Source: an uncultured Eubacteriales bacterium
GTDB taxonomy: Bacteria > Bacillota > Clostridia > Oscillospirales > Acutalibacteraceae
NCBI GenBank assembly: GCA_900316615.1
Contig: ONDU01000007.1
Span: forward strand, 1 to 46,666
DNA: 46,666 bases
Direction: 5' to 3'
A model generated the notes under the pieces. It had not been told where the DNA came from and ran no database searches. It saw only the letters and a list, made by a program, of their open reading frames with translations. Shown piece after piece: positions 17,081 through 25,674 of the stretch. The stretch's first letter is position 1. The number at the start of each line of letters is the position of its first letter. A program made the translations under genes and the position numbers.

Positions 17081-17911
17081 TCAGGTATTTATAATTTTTC
17101 TGCTGAGCAATATGCTCAGTTCATTGATGGTAGAGTTCATTCCGTTTGAAATGCAAAGAACGGGCAGTATTGAACCCAGTCGGTACTGCCGTCCCTTGTC
17201 GTAAAGAGCCTGTGCAAAATATTCGTCACTCAGTGAATGAGGCTTTATTTCCTTATAGCTGTTGCTTAACGCTACAATATATTTGCTGTATACTATGCCT
17301 TTCTGACATACAGAGGGTTCCTCCGAGGTAAAAATAAGTGTATCATCATCAACGGGCAGTACCCTGTTAAGCTTTCGTGGAGCTATAATCAGTCCGCAGC
17401 CTTTGAATGCGGAAATATCGCTTTTTATATTCAGTACCGCACCTGTGCTGCTGATTATCTGTTTGTACATACGATAATATTCTTCGGCTGATGATGTTAC
17501 TACCGTAAGCCTGCCGGTATATTTTATAATGCTGCTTACGATTTCGGCTTTCTGTCCGATGTCGTCATAAAGACCTACGGAAAGCTCCTCAACGGGAGCC
17601 CTGCATCTTTTCATAACCTCAAGAGCGGTATTTTCAGCTATTCTTTCTTTAAGAAGATTTGTGGTATATCTTTTAAGACCGCTTTCGGGCGGAAAGCTTA
17701 TATTTTTGTCACAAAGTATGTTTTTGCTTTCACTGCCTGCAAGCTCACGGATTTTTTTCCACTTTATCTCTTTGCCGTATTTGTAATATATTATGTGTAA
17801 AAGATGTATACCGCCGTATTTTATAACCTCAAGCTCGGTTTTGTCTTTTCTGAAAAAACGGCGTTTTTTAAGTCCTCCTGAATAATCCTTTACAGTCAAA
17901 GCCGTGAGCAT
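17081..17911 (-). CDS. Hypothetical protein with Rossmann-like segment
   Basis: I do not recognise this 276-residue soluble protein. The N-terminal 60 residues are basic (KKRRFFRKDK) with a hydrophobic IHLLHIIYYKYG stretch. Residues about 110-175 show alternating strand-helix character suggesting a nucleotide-binding-like fold (VGLYDDIGQKAEIVSSIIKY, then RLTVVTSSAEEYYRMY, then GCGLIIAPRK). The C-terminus ends with a helix-rich NSTINELSILLSRKI. GGAGG lies twelve bases before the ATG. It stands alone between a terminator and the ZIP transporter gene. Composition and ribosome site make it a real gene; function is unknown. Confidence 0.7.
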   Translation of the reverse strand: MLTALTVKDYSGGLKKRRFFRKDKTELEVIKYGGIHLLHIIYYKYGKEIKWKKIRELAGSESKNILCDKNISFPPESGLKRYTTNLLKERIAENTALEVMKRCRAPVEELSVGLYDDIGQKAEIVSSIIKYTGRLTVVTSSAEEYYRMYKQIISSTGAVLNIKSDISAFKGCGLIIAPRKLNRVLPVDDDTLIFTSEEPSVCQKGIVYSKYIVALSNSYKEIKPHSLSDEYFAQALYDKGRQYRLGSILPVLCISNGMNSTINELSILLSRKIINT

Positions 17912-18001
17912 ATATATATAATTCCTCCCTGAGCGATAATAATTCCTGATTATTGTGGTTATATATACATATGCTCTGATACGTGCTTTTATTCGTAAAA
18001 T

Positions 18002-18784
18002 CTATCCCAAAAGTACATCGAGAGCCATCATAACTGAAAATCCTGATGAAAACGATATTATGCCGCTCTTGCCGGAAGGTTTTGCCGAGGCTTCGGGAAT
18101 AAGCTCTCCTACAACCACGAAAAACATAGCACCTGCGGCAAAGCTCAGCATATATGGCATTACATTTATAAATATCTCCGATGCAAATATTGTCAGCAAA
18201 GCTCCCAGAGTTTCCACTACAGCCGAAATAACACCGAAAAGAAACGCTTTAAGCTTACCCTCACCGTCTGCACGAAGCGGCATTGAGATAATTGCACCCT
18301 CCGGAAAGTTCTGTACCGCAATACCCAGTGCAAGTACAAAAGCTCCTGCGGCTGTTATATTTTCATTTCCGCTCAGAAGTCCCGAATAAACTATTCCCAC
18401 TGCCATTCCCTCGGGAATATTATGGATAGTTACTGCAAGAATGAGCATGGAGGTTTCTTTTTTTCGGCTTTTTTTGCAGCATACGGGAATTTTTTTGCCG
18501 CTGCTTATATAAGTAATAAAAATATCCGCAGCAAGCAAAAAGAATATTCCTGTCCAGAAGCCGATTAAAACAGGTATAAAGTTCAGCTTGCTTGCAGGCT
18601 TCTGCTCTAAAGCCGGAATTATAAGACTCCATATTGAGGCGGCAGTCATAACGCCTGCGGCAAACCCCGCAAGTATTTTATTAATCATAGAATTAAGATT
18701 TTTTTTCAGAAAAAATACGCAGGCAGCTCCCGAAACCGTACCTATAAAAGGAACGCTTATTCCTGCGGCAACATCTTCAAGCAC
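18002..18784 (-). CDS. ZIP-family metal transporter
   Basis: A 260-residue, eight-helix divalent metal transporter of the ZIP family (zinc, iron, possibly manganese). The metal-binding helix IV motif HNIPEG lies near residue 124. The helix V motif QNFPEGAIISMPL lies near 160, where Gln replaces the first His of the HNFPEG form. The C-terminal FFVVVGELIPEA is typical of GufA-like members. The start is GTG at 18784, nine bases after GGGAG. Upstream is a hairpin element at 18839-18875. A second, broken ZIP gene of a different subgroup lies at 36670-36800. Confidence 0.9.
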   Translation of the reverse strand: MLEDVAAGISVPFIGTVSGAACVFFLKKNLNSMINKILAGFAAGVMTAASIWSLIIPALEQKPASKLNFIPVLIGFWTGIFFLLAADIFITYISSGKKIPVCCKKSRKKETSMLILAVTIHNIPEGMAVGIVYSGLLSGNENITAAGAFVLALGIAVQNFPEGAIISMPLRADGEGKLKAFLFGVISAVVETLGALLTIFASEIFINVMPYMLSFAAGAMFFVVVGELIPEASAKPSGKSGIISFSSGFSVMMALDVLLG

Positions 18785-18838
18785 ATTAAATCACTCCCAA
18801 AAGCTTTTCAGAACCTTAGCATCGGCTACGCTGAGAGT

Positions 18839-18875
18839 GCGATTATGTTAAAAGCAAAGCTTTTAACATAATCGC
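18839..18875. repeat. 17-base-pair hairpin, short member of the 22.7-kb element family
   Basis: Perfect 17-base arms with an AAA loop. The outer bases GCGATT/AATCGC and the flank AATCGCA..CT.AG.GTAGC (minus strand) match the 22740-22839 element. It lies between the divergent ZIP and SseB-like genes and lacks a T tail, so it is not a simple terminator. Confidence 0.7.
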
Positions 18876-18978
18876 CCCTGATTCTGAGTTCCCGATATTA
18901 TCAGACATATATACTGCTGAAATTATTAAAACCTCATATTATTTTATGCTGAGGTCAGTATATTTGTTAAAAATATAT

Positions 18979-19007
18979 TTGCTATTTTGGTCGTATACTG
19001 ATATAAT
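18979..19007 (+). promoter_or_regulatory. Sigma-A promoter of the SseB-like gene
   Basis: TTGCTA, 17-base spacer, TATAAT, 36 bases before the start codon. Confidence 0.6.
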
Positions 19008-19043
19008 ATATACGTCATATTATTTTAAAGGAGAAATAAGAAT

Positions 19044-20639
19044 ATGAAAATAGATTTTGAAAGAGTATATTTTGACGAGGAGGGCAAATATCTTATATTC
19101 AGGTCTAAGCCTGAAAGATTTTATTTGCTGAGAGTGATGGACTTCAACGGCGGACTGCGTTTCGGCAATACCATAAAGAACCCCGAGGCAATCGAAAGCG
19201 GAAGCGGAGTAATAGGAGAATATCTTCTTACCAAAAAGGAGTTTGACCTCTGGGATACAAACGAGGAGGCATTCAACGCACTTGTTACGAACATAAGCAA
19301 GAATGCACCTGCGGACAGAGTGCTGAAAATATATTATCAGCTTTCACCCGAAGCACCTCAGAAGGATTTGGAAGTAAACCCCGGTCAGCCTACCGAAACC
19401 GATACAAACCTTGTAGAAGAAATGAAGTCTATGTTCCAAAACGAACGTGCTGAGAGTATAAGAAGGTTTATGGATTTTGTTCACGGCAAAGAGGACGATG
19501 ATATATACTTTATATATTCAGGCAATATGAACCCCATGTTCCCTGCAATAGACTTTGAGGGAAAGATGTTCTTTGCACAGGGTGAGAAACAGGCTAAATT
19601 AATAACCGATTCCACAAAGATTTTCAATAATCAGTACCGTAAGATAGGCTCAGGCGAAGCAAGGGATATTATAGAGAACTGCAAAAGATACGGAGTATAC
19701 AAAATTTTGTTCTGCCGTGAGGACGGCGAAGCCTTTATGCTCGACAGGGACGAGGTTCTGGGACAGCCGTGCGAGAATAAGTGGAGTACCTACAATTCCA
19801 ATATATATAACCTTATTATAAGATGTATTGAGTGTGCAAAGGTTGAAAATCCCAACGTAAAGGCTAATCAGATGACGCTTACAAGTGAACTGAGCCATAA
19901 TATTTTCAAAAGCACATTCCTTGTTGCAGCAGGAATATCATCTGAGGGACATGAAAAGAAAATACTTCTTTCAACCAACGCCAGAGCATTGTATAATGAA
20001 GAAAGCTTTGTGTTCAGCGGCGGAGAGGATTATTCGTTTGAGGACGCACCCGATGAAAAGCTTATGATAAGAACCCTTGTAAATACTCAAAACAATACAT
20101 ATGCACTGCCCGTATTTACGGATATGAAGGAATTCAATATGATATTCCCCGAAAATACTGCGGTACCGCTGGCGGTTACGGCGGAAGAGTTTTACTCAAT
20201 GAAAAATGAGCAATGCAATATCATTATAATGAATCCTCCTACACTGGGCTTCCTGTTCAGCGACGAGGCTATGGAGCAGCTCAGGGATTTGAGCAAAAAG
20301 CCGCTTACGATGTTCAGACCGCAGGAATCAGATGTAAGCTCTGAAAATGCGGAAAAACAGACTACAATAAATATTCCTCAGATGCCCGAACCCTCATCAA
20401 CCGAGGATATTCTCAATATTGTAGCAAATCAGCTCAACAGAGCCGATGCTGTCAAAAAGGAAAACATAGTAAAGCCTGCTTCTCAGAAAGCTGCTGAGGA
20501 GGATAACGAAGAAGCTGCTTCCTCTGATGAGGAGGATACCAAGGTAGCGGACGTTAACTCCGAGGAAGCTTATACGGAAAATGATACCTCTCAGAAAAAG
20601 AGCGGATTTTTCAGCAGATTTAAAAAGAAAAATAAATGA
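19044..20639 (+). CDS. SseB-like domain protein, acidic tail
   Basis: This 531-residue soluble protein has no signal peptide. Residues about 145-235 and 285-420 each resemble the SseB fold. The clearest part is LPVFTDMKEFNMIFPENTA, then VPLAVTAEEFYSM, then CNIIIMNPPTLGFLFS, as in SseB-like proteins with an Asn-Pro turn. Residues about 430-515 are an acidic, Glu/Asp/Ser-rich linker, and the end is strongly basic (GFFSRFKKKNK). SseB domains have been described as secretion or enhanced-serine-sensitivity factors, but their role in Clostridia is unknown. AAAGGAG lies eleven bases upstream. The domain assignment is moderate; the gene itself is certain. Confidence 0.7.
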   Translation: MKIDFERVYFDEEGKYLIFRSKPERFYLLRVMDFNGGLRFGNTIKNPEAIESGSGVIGEYLLTKKEFDLWDTNEEAFNALVTNISKNAPADRVLKIYYQLSPEAPQKDLEVNPGQPTETDTNLVEEMKSMFQNERAESIRRFMDFVHGKEDDDIYFIYSGNMNPMFPAIDFEGKMFFAQGEKQAKLITDSTKIFNNQYRKIGSGEARDIIENCKRYGVYKILFCREDGEAFMLDRDEVLGQPCENKWSTYNSNIYNLIIRCIECAKVENPNVKANQMTLTSELSHNIFKSTFLVAAGISSEGHEKKILLSTNARALYNEESFVFSGGEDYSFEDAPDEKLMIRTLVNTQNNTYALPVFTDMKEFNMIFPENTAVPLAVTAEEFYSMKNEQCNIIIMNPPTLGFLFSDEAMEQLRDLSKKPLTMFRPQESDVSSENAEKQTTINIPQMPEPSSTEDILNIVANQLNRADAVKKENIVKPASQKAAEEDNEEAASSDEEDTKVADVNSEEAYTENDTSQKKSGFFSRFKKKNK

Positions 20640-20664
20640 CAGCTCAAAGAAATAAAAAATACTC

Positions 20665-20694
20665 TTGATTATGAATGCGGTAAGCTGTTATAAT
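20665..20694 (+). promoter_or_regulatory. Promoter of the Na/Pi cotransporter gene, with leader inverted repeat
   Basis: TTGATT, 18-base spacer, TATAAT. In the leader, arms ATACGGAAAT (20764-20773) and ATTTCCGTAT (20803-20812) form a stem ending four bases before the purine-rich ribosome site. It might affect translation. Confidence 0.6.
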
Positions 20695-20832
20695 CATAGT
20701 TGTGAGTATCAGAAAATTCGACAGATAATTTGTCTGAGCTTATGTTGGAAATAATACAAAAAGATACGGAAATATAAATGTTTATGTATGTAAGCAAGTT
20801 TAATTTCCGTATAAATGAGAGGTAGAGAGATT

Positions 20833-22593
20833 ATGGATGTATTCGCCGTGCTTAACCTAATCGGCGGACTTGCCCTGTTCCTGTTTGGCATGAACACAAT
20901 GGGCGATGGTCTGGAGAAGCTTTCGGGAGGAAAGCTTGAGAAGCTTCTTGAAAAAATAACGAGCAATAAATTTAAGGGTTTTTTGGTAGGAGCACTTGTG
21001 ACTGGAATTATACAGTCATCGTCTGCAACGACTGTAATGGTAGTAGGCTTTGTAAATTCAGGTATAATGAAGCTGTCAAAGGCTGTCGGAGTAATTATGG
21101 GTGCAAATCTGGGTACTACGGTTACTGCGTGGCTGCTCAGCCTTACAGGAGTACAGGGCGACAGTATACTTATAAGTCTGCTGAAGCCCAGCAGTTTTTC
21201 TCCGATACTTGCAATAATAGGCATAGGATTGGTTATGTTCGGCAAAAAGGATCCTAAGAAAAAGGATATAGGCACGATACTTATAGGCTTTGCCGTTCTT
21301 ATGATAGGTATGACAACAATGAGCGATGCGGTAAAGCCGCTGGCAGATATACCGGAGTTCAAGAACGTACTTCTGATGTTCTCAAACCCCGTATTCGGTG
21401 TGCTTATAGGAATAGTTTTTACGGCTATAATACAAAGCTCATCTGCGACTGTCGGAATTTTACAGGCTTTTTCCGCTACGGGAAGCGTTACATATTCAAG
21501 TGCAATACCTATACTTTTAGGAGTTAATATAGGTGCCTGTGTGCCTACGCTTCTTTCCTGCATAGGAGCGAAGAAGAACGCAAAGCGTGCCGCTCTTATC
21601 CATCTTTACTTTAATCTGATAGGTAAGGGTTCTATGCTTGTCATTTTTTATATACTCAATGCATTCCTGCATTTTGCATTCCTCGGAGATGCGGTAGACC
21701 CTGTAAAAATAGCTATTGTACACACAGTATACAGCGTTACGGCAACTGCGGTATTCCTGCCCCTGAGCAAGTGGCTTGAAAAGCTTACTTACCTTACAAT
21801 CAAGGATAAGGATAACGAGGACGATACACCCTTTATTGACGAGCGTTTTCTCAATACACCTGCGGTTGCAACGTCACAGTGCAACGCTATGTCAAACAAA
21901 ATGGCACTGCTCTCCGAAACAACTATAAATGATGCGTTTATGGTTCTTGCAAATTACCGTGAGGATTTAGCTGATAAGATAAGGGACAACGAGAAAAAAA
22001 TAGATGTCTATGAAGATGTTCTGGGTACGTATCTTGTAAAGCTGTGCAGTAAAAATCTTACGCCGAAGGACAGTGCAATGGCATCTAAAATGCTTCACTC
22101 CATAGGCGACTTTGAGCGTATAAGCGACCATGCGGTCAACATTATAAACGTTGCCGAGGAAATGCATGAAAAGGATATATTCTTCTCGGAAAGTGCCGTA
22201 AATGAGCTTGATGTCGTAATATGTGCGTTGATAGAGGTCGTTGACAATGCAATTAAGGCATATATAAATAATGATATAGAGCTTGCAAAAAAAATAGAGC
22301 CTCTCGAACAGGTTATAGACAAAAGAGTAAACGAGCTCAGACAAAGGCATATAAAAAGACTTCGTGAAGGAAAATGTACCATAGAGCTTGGCTTTATATT
22401 CTCAGACCTGCTCAATTCCATTGAAAGAGTTTCCGACCACTGCTCCAATATAGCCGTATGTATGATACAGCTTAAAGAGGAGAGTTTTGAAACGCATGAA
22501 TATCTGTATGAATTCAAGCACGATGATGACGGAACCTTCAAGAACGACTATAAGGATTATAAGAAGAAATATGTTCTTCCTCAGAATGTCTGA
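20833..22593 (+). CDS. Na/Pi cotransporter family protein with PhoU-like domain
   Basis: The 586-residue protein has an N-terminal NptA/NPT2-type transporter domain with the two QSSSAT repeats, GIIQSSSATTVMVVGF near residue 64 and AIIQSSSATVGIL near 206. A C-terminal PhoU-like helical domain (about 350-560) contains the repeats IGDFERISDHAVNI and LNSIERVSDHCSNI, which bind metal clusters in PhoU proteins. It probably imports phosphate, or regulates phosphate entry, with sodium. No other phosphate genes are adjacent. The ATG at 20833 is chosen over one six codons earlier because the purine-rich AGAGG site lies between them. Confidence 0.9.
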   Translation: MDVFAVLNLIGGLALFLFGMNTMGDGLEKLSGGKLEKLLEKITSNKFKGFLVGALVTGIIQSSSATTVMVVGFVNSGIMKLSKAVGVIMGANLGTTVTAWLLSLTGVQGDSILISLLKPSSFSPILAIIGIGLVMFGKKDPKKKDIGTILIGFAVLMIGMTTMSDAVKPLADIPEFKNVLLMFSNPVFGVLIGIVFTAIIQSSSATVGILQAFSATGSVTYSSAIPILLGVNIGACVPTLLSCIGAKKNAKRAALIHLYFNLIGKGSMLVIFYILNAFLHFAFLGDAVDPVKIAIVHTVYSVTATAVFLPLSKWLEKLTYLTIKDKDNEDDTPFIDERFLNTPAVATSQCNAMSNKMALLSETTINDAFMVLANYREDLADKIRDNEKKIDVYEDVLGTYLVKLCSKNLTPKDSAMASKMLHSIGDFERISDHAVNIINVAEEMHEKDIFFSESAVNELDVVICALIEVVDNAIKAYINNDIELAKKIEPLEQVIDKRVNELRQRHIKRLREGKCTIELGFIFSDLLNSIERVSDHCSNIAVCMIQLKEESFETHEYLYEFKHDDDGTFKNDYKDYKKKYVLPQNV

Positions 22594-22630
22594 TTTTATT
22601 TTTGATTTATATAATCTTTTATATTGTATA

Positions 22631-22674
22631 AAAATACGGGCAATGCAGCAAAATCTGCGTTGCCCGTATTTTCA
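22631..22674 (+). terminator. Terminator of the Na/Pi cotransporter gene
   Basis: Nested stem: outer arms AAAATACGGGCAA and TTGCCCGTATTTT, inner arms GCAG and CTGC. Confidence 0.8.
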
Positions 22675-22739
22675 GTAGAATTACAAATGAATTGAAAATA
22701 AATTATTCATCAAAAAATTTACAGTCTGTGCGTCCATGG

Positions 22740-22839
22740 GCGATTGCAGACCACGGCAGCTTTACTGCCGTGAAAATTAAAGCGTATACGCTTTAATTTG
22801 AAAAAAAGCAATACCTTGCTTTTTTTCGTCTGCAATCGC
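22740..22839. repeat. 100-base four-way-junction (cloverleaf-like) element
   Basis: An outer 12-base stem (GCGATTGCAGAC at 22740-22751 with GTCTGCAATCGC at 22828-22839) encloses three hairpins placed end to end. These are 22752-22772 (8 base pairs), the 26-base perfect palindrome 22774-22799, and 22800-22827 (12 base pairs, loop TACC). Apart from the loops, only base 22773 is unpaired. It lies in the 382-base gap between the cotransporter and esterase genes. It has no tRNA consensus loops. A shorter relative is at 18839-18875. Confidence 0.85.
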
Positions 22840-22911
22840 AGCCTGAGTGTAGCAGAGAAAGCTTTGTATGTTAATCATATTAAAAATATTATATAAAAGT
22901 TAATAGTGATA

Positions 22912-22941
22912 TTGACAATATATGTTTGTATATATTACAAT
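22912..22941 (+). promoter_or_regulatory. Sigma-A promoter of the esterase gene
   Basis: TTGACA, 18-base spacer, TACAAT, 34 bases before the start codon. Confidence 0.65.
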
Positions 22942-22975
22942 TTTTATATAAATCACATTTAAGGAGAGTTAATTT

Positions 22976-23782
22976 ATGAAAAAAGAAGAAATTGTTACCA
23001 TGTCGCTGCCCTATCCCATAGGCGGAAGCAAAAAAGTACGTGTATACATTCCTGAACACGAAGAGGGAGAAAAATTCCCTGTTATATATATGACAGACGG
23101 ACAAAATCTGTTTGAAGATGATACTGTACAATTCGGCTGCTGGTACACCCGTGAAGCTGTAAGAAGCGAACGTCAGAAAAGCGGCAGAGCAGCTGTCATA
23201 GTAGGAATTCACAACGATGAAAGCGACTTGCAGCGTACCTGTGAGCTTACACCTGCGAGTATCGGCGAAATTCCTGTTCCCGATGATGCTCCTGAGGAGG
23301 TAAAAAAAATGCTCAGACCCGCAGGTGAAATTTTTGACGATTTTGTTGTCAATACGCTGAAGCCTGTCATTGAAGAAAGATTTCCCGTAAAGACAGGCAG
23401 AAACAATACTGCATTCTGCGGAAGCTCGTGCGGAGGACTTGCAGCATTTTTCATAGCTGTAAGCAACCCTGAAATATTCTGTGCTTCAGGAGTGTTTTCG
23501 CCTGTATTTTTCATATATTCAAAGGAGGATATGAAAAACTGGATTGTTTCAAAGGTCAGCAAAAATATGCCATGCCTCTATATATACACAGGTGCTGCCG
23601 ATGAACTCGAAAAGCAAATCTGTGAGAGCGTTGAACAGACATACGGCATTCTGGAGGAAAATTATCCTTCAGATATGCTCAAAAAGGTAGTCATTCCCGA
23701 ATATAAACACCACGAAACCGCATGGATGCCCGTTTTCAGAGATTTTCTTGAAATGTTCCTTTCGCTCGGTGAAGGAAAATAA
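22976..23782 (+). CDS. Putative esterase (alpha/beta hydrolase, esterase D/Fes-like)
   Basis: This 268-residue cytoplasmic protein belongs to the putative esterase family (PF00756 type). The N-terminal strand block KKVRVYIPEHEEGEKFPVIYMTDGQ is followed by the nucleophile elbow GSSCGGL near residue 143 (catalytic Ser) and a C-terminal HHETAW near 249 carrying the likely catalytic His. The acid residue is probably Asp in TGAADE near 208. Relatives hydrolyse short acyl or feruloyl esters or enterobactin. With no signal peptide and a sugar importer immediately downstream, deacylation of an imported sugar ester is plausible but inferred. AAGGAGAG precedes the ATG by seven bases. Confidence 0.85.
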   Translation: MKKEEIVTMSLPYPIGGSKKVRVYIPEHEEGEKFPVIYMTDGQNLFEDDTVQFGCWYTREAVRSERQKSGRAAVIVGIHNDESDLQRTCELTPASIGEIPVPDDAPEEVKKMLRPAGEIFDDFVVNTLKPVIEERFPVKTGRNNTAFCGSSCGGLAAFFIAVSNPEIFCASGVFSPVFFIYSKEDMKNWIVSKVSKNMPCLYIYTGAADELEKQICESVEQTYGILEENYPSDMLKKVVIPEYKHHETAWMPVFRDFLEMFLSLGEGK

Positions 23783-24072
23783 CAGATACATACTTTTTGT
23801 GAATTTTATTCTGTTTCCGTCCGCAAGATTAACAAAATAAGAACACATCATAAAAAAACTGTCTTTTTGACTATAAAAATCCGTCTAATTTGTTAAAAAC
23901 ATAAATTGTTTTTATGCTGATAAAAGTTTTTTGTTTTTTATTGAAATAAACCTGAGTATGTGTTAAAATAACCCATAAGAGGTTGGAATATACGATAAAT
24001 AATATATATAGTATACAAATATTCCGATATACCTTTAGATTAAAAATTTTTGCAAAGGAGCGAAAAAATTTT
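23783..24072 (+). promoter_or_regulatory. Upstream region of the sugar ABC operon: promoter plus inverted repeat
   Basis: TTGAAA, 17-base spacer, TAAAAT lies at 23941-23969. Just downstream, GGAATAT (23985-23991) and ATATTCC (24019-24025) flank an AT-rich centre and could be a regulator site, which is inference. The rest of the 290-base gap is AT-rich with no other feature seen. Confidence 0.55.
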
Positions 24073-25485
24073 ATGAGAAAATTTACAAGACTGGCTGCTG
24101 TTTTTATGGCATTGTGTCTAAGCGTTTCAGCGGTTGCACTCTCAGGCTGTGACAACGGCGGCGGCGGAAATGCCGGCGGCACAAGCAAGCTCGGCGGAGA
24201 CTCAAAGGTTGACACAAGCAGCGTAAAGGAGATTTATTATCTCAACTTCAAGCCCGAAATCTCCGAAAAATACGATGCTATTGCCAAGGAATACGAAAAG
24301 CAGACAGGTATCAAGGTTAAGGTTACTACAGCTGCATCAGGTGAATATGAAAAGACACTCACAACTCAGATGGCAAATGCTGATTCAGCACCTACAATAT
24401 TCCAGATAAACGGCCCCGTTGGTTACGAGAACTGGAAAGAGTACTGTGCAGACCTTAGCGGAACAAAGCTTTATGATTCACTTTCCGACAAATCACTTGC
24501 AATCAAGAGCGGCGACGGCATTTACGGAGTTCCCTATGCAGTTGAGGGCTACGGCATTATCTATAATGATGCTATAATGAAGAAGTATTTCAGTTCTGAC
24601 AAGAAGTCAACAGAGTTCAAGGGAATGGACGAAATAACAAGCTTCGACAAGCTCAAGGCTGTTGTTGAGGATATGACAAAGATTAAGGACGATCTTGGCA
24701 TAAAGGGTGTATTCGGCTCAACATCACTTAAAACAGGCGACGACTGGAGATGGCAGACACACCTTGCAGACCTTCCTCTTTACTATGAGTTCAATAAGGA
24801 AGGCGAAAGTGCTATAACAAATTGTCTGAATGCAAAAGAGCTTGCGTTCACATATGCTGACAACTATAAGAACATATTTGACCTTTATACCAACAATTCA
24901 GGTACAGACAAGAAGCAGCTGGGTTCAAAGACAGTTGACGAGTCCATGAGTGAGTTCGCAGTAGGCGATGTAGCAATGGTTCAGAACGGAAACTGGGCTT
25001 GGGGACAGATTTCTGCAACAAAGGGCAATACTGTAAAGGAAAGCGATGTTAAGTATCTTCCTATATACACAGGCGTTGAGGGCGAAGAGAAGCAGGGTCT
25101 TTGCATAGGCACAGAGAACTACTTTGCTATCAACAGCGAGTCCGACCCCGCTAAGCAGCAGGCATCTATCGACTTCCTTGAGTGGCTGTTCTCATCTGAC
25201 TACGGTAAGAAGGCTGTTGTAGAAGAGCTTGGATTTATAGCTCCTTTCACAACATTCTCAGATAAAGAGAAGCCCAGCGATCCTCTTGCAAAGGAAGTAC
25301 TCGCATGGATGGAAAAAGACGGCATTACTTCAGTTCCTTGGGTATTCGCAGGTATCCCCAGTGAGAAGTGGAAGAATGACTTCGGTGCAGATTTGCTTAA
25401 ATATGTTCAGGGACAGGCTGAGTGGTCAGCAGTTGTTGACAATGCAAAAGCATCATGGAAAAAAGAAGTTCAGCTGAAGGGCTAA
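24073..25485 (+). CDS. Carbohydrate ABC transporter substrate-binding lipoprotein
   Basis: The 470-residue protein has a lipoprotein signal peptide (RKFTRLAAVFMALCLSVSAV) with lipobox ALSGC and Cys26 as the lipidated residue, then a Gly-rich linker. The rest fits family-1 sugar-binding proteins, with YEKQTGIKVKVTTAASGEYEKTL near 75 and GVPYAVEGYGIIYN near 155. It should sit on the outer membrane face and deliver an oligosaccharide to the two permeases encoded downstream. Several Trp and Tyr residues fit sugar stacking, but the ligand is unknown. AAGGAG lies thirteen bases before the ATG. Confidence 0.92.
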   Translation: MRKFTRLAAVFMALCLSVSAVALSGCDNGGGGNAGGTSKLGGDSKVDTSSVKEIYYLNFKPEISEKYDAIAKEYEKQTGIKVKVTTAASGEYEKTLTTQMANADSAPTIFQINGPVGYENWKEYCADLSGTKLYDSLSDKSLAIKSGDGIYGVPYAVEGYGIIYNDAIMKKYFSSDKKSTEFKGMDEITSFDKLKAVVEDMTKIKDDLGIKGVFGSTSLKTGDDWRWQTHLADLPLYYEFNKEGESAITNCLNAKELAFTYADNYKNIFDLYTNNSGTDKKQLGSKTVDESMSEFAVGDVAMVQNGNWAWGQISATKGNTVKESDVKYLPIYTGVEGEEKQGLCIGTENYFAINSESDPAKQQASIDFLEWLFSSDYGKKAVVEELGFIAPFTTFSDKEKPSDPLAKEVLAWMEKDGITSVPWVFAGIPSEKWKNDFGADLLKYVQGQAEWSAVVDNAKASWKKEVQLKG

Positions 25486-25530
25486 AATAAAAAATTATAA
25501 AATTGGTTTGTATTGTGTAAAAAGGTATAG

Positions 25531-25565
25531 TCACCCGCATTCCTTGTATCCGGGAGTGCGGGTGA
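25531..25565 (+). other. Intercistronic stem-loop between binding protein and permease genes
   Basis: A 13-base-pair stem: arms TCACCCGCA (25531-25539) and TGCGGGTGA (25557-25565) extended by TCC/GGA across a T-G wobble. There is no T run, so it is more like an mRNA-stabilising or processing hairpin than a terminator. Confidence 0.65.
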
Positions 25566-25674
25566 TATTCTTAAAAGGGAAATGCAGGAGTCCGAAATAT
25601 ATAAATAAGCCTTATATTTTCCTTAATATGAAAATCAGTAACAAAATAATATAAAAAAGGGAGGTTTATATTTA

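Noticed and set aside
20709-21563. A 284-codon open frame on the minus strand
   Set aside because: It lies wholly opposite the Na/Pi cotransporter gene, has no ribosome site and no recognisable protein pattern. It is open because of the opposite strand's codon use.
22740-22839. Possible tRNA or tmRNA because of the cloverleaf-like fold
   Set aside because: There is no D-loop, TPsiC-loop or anticodon-arm consensus, the middle hairpin is a long perfect palindrome, and stem lengths do not fit.
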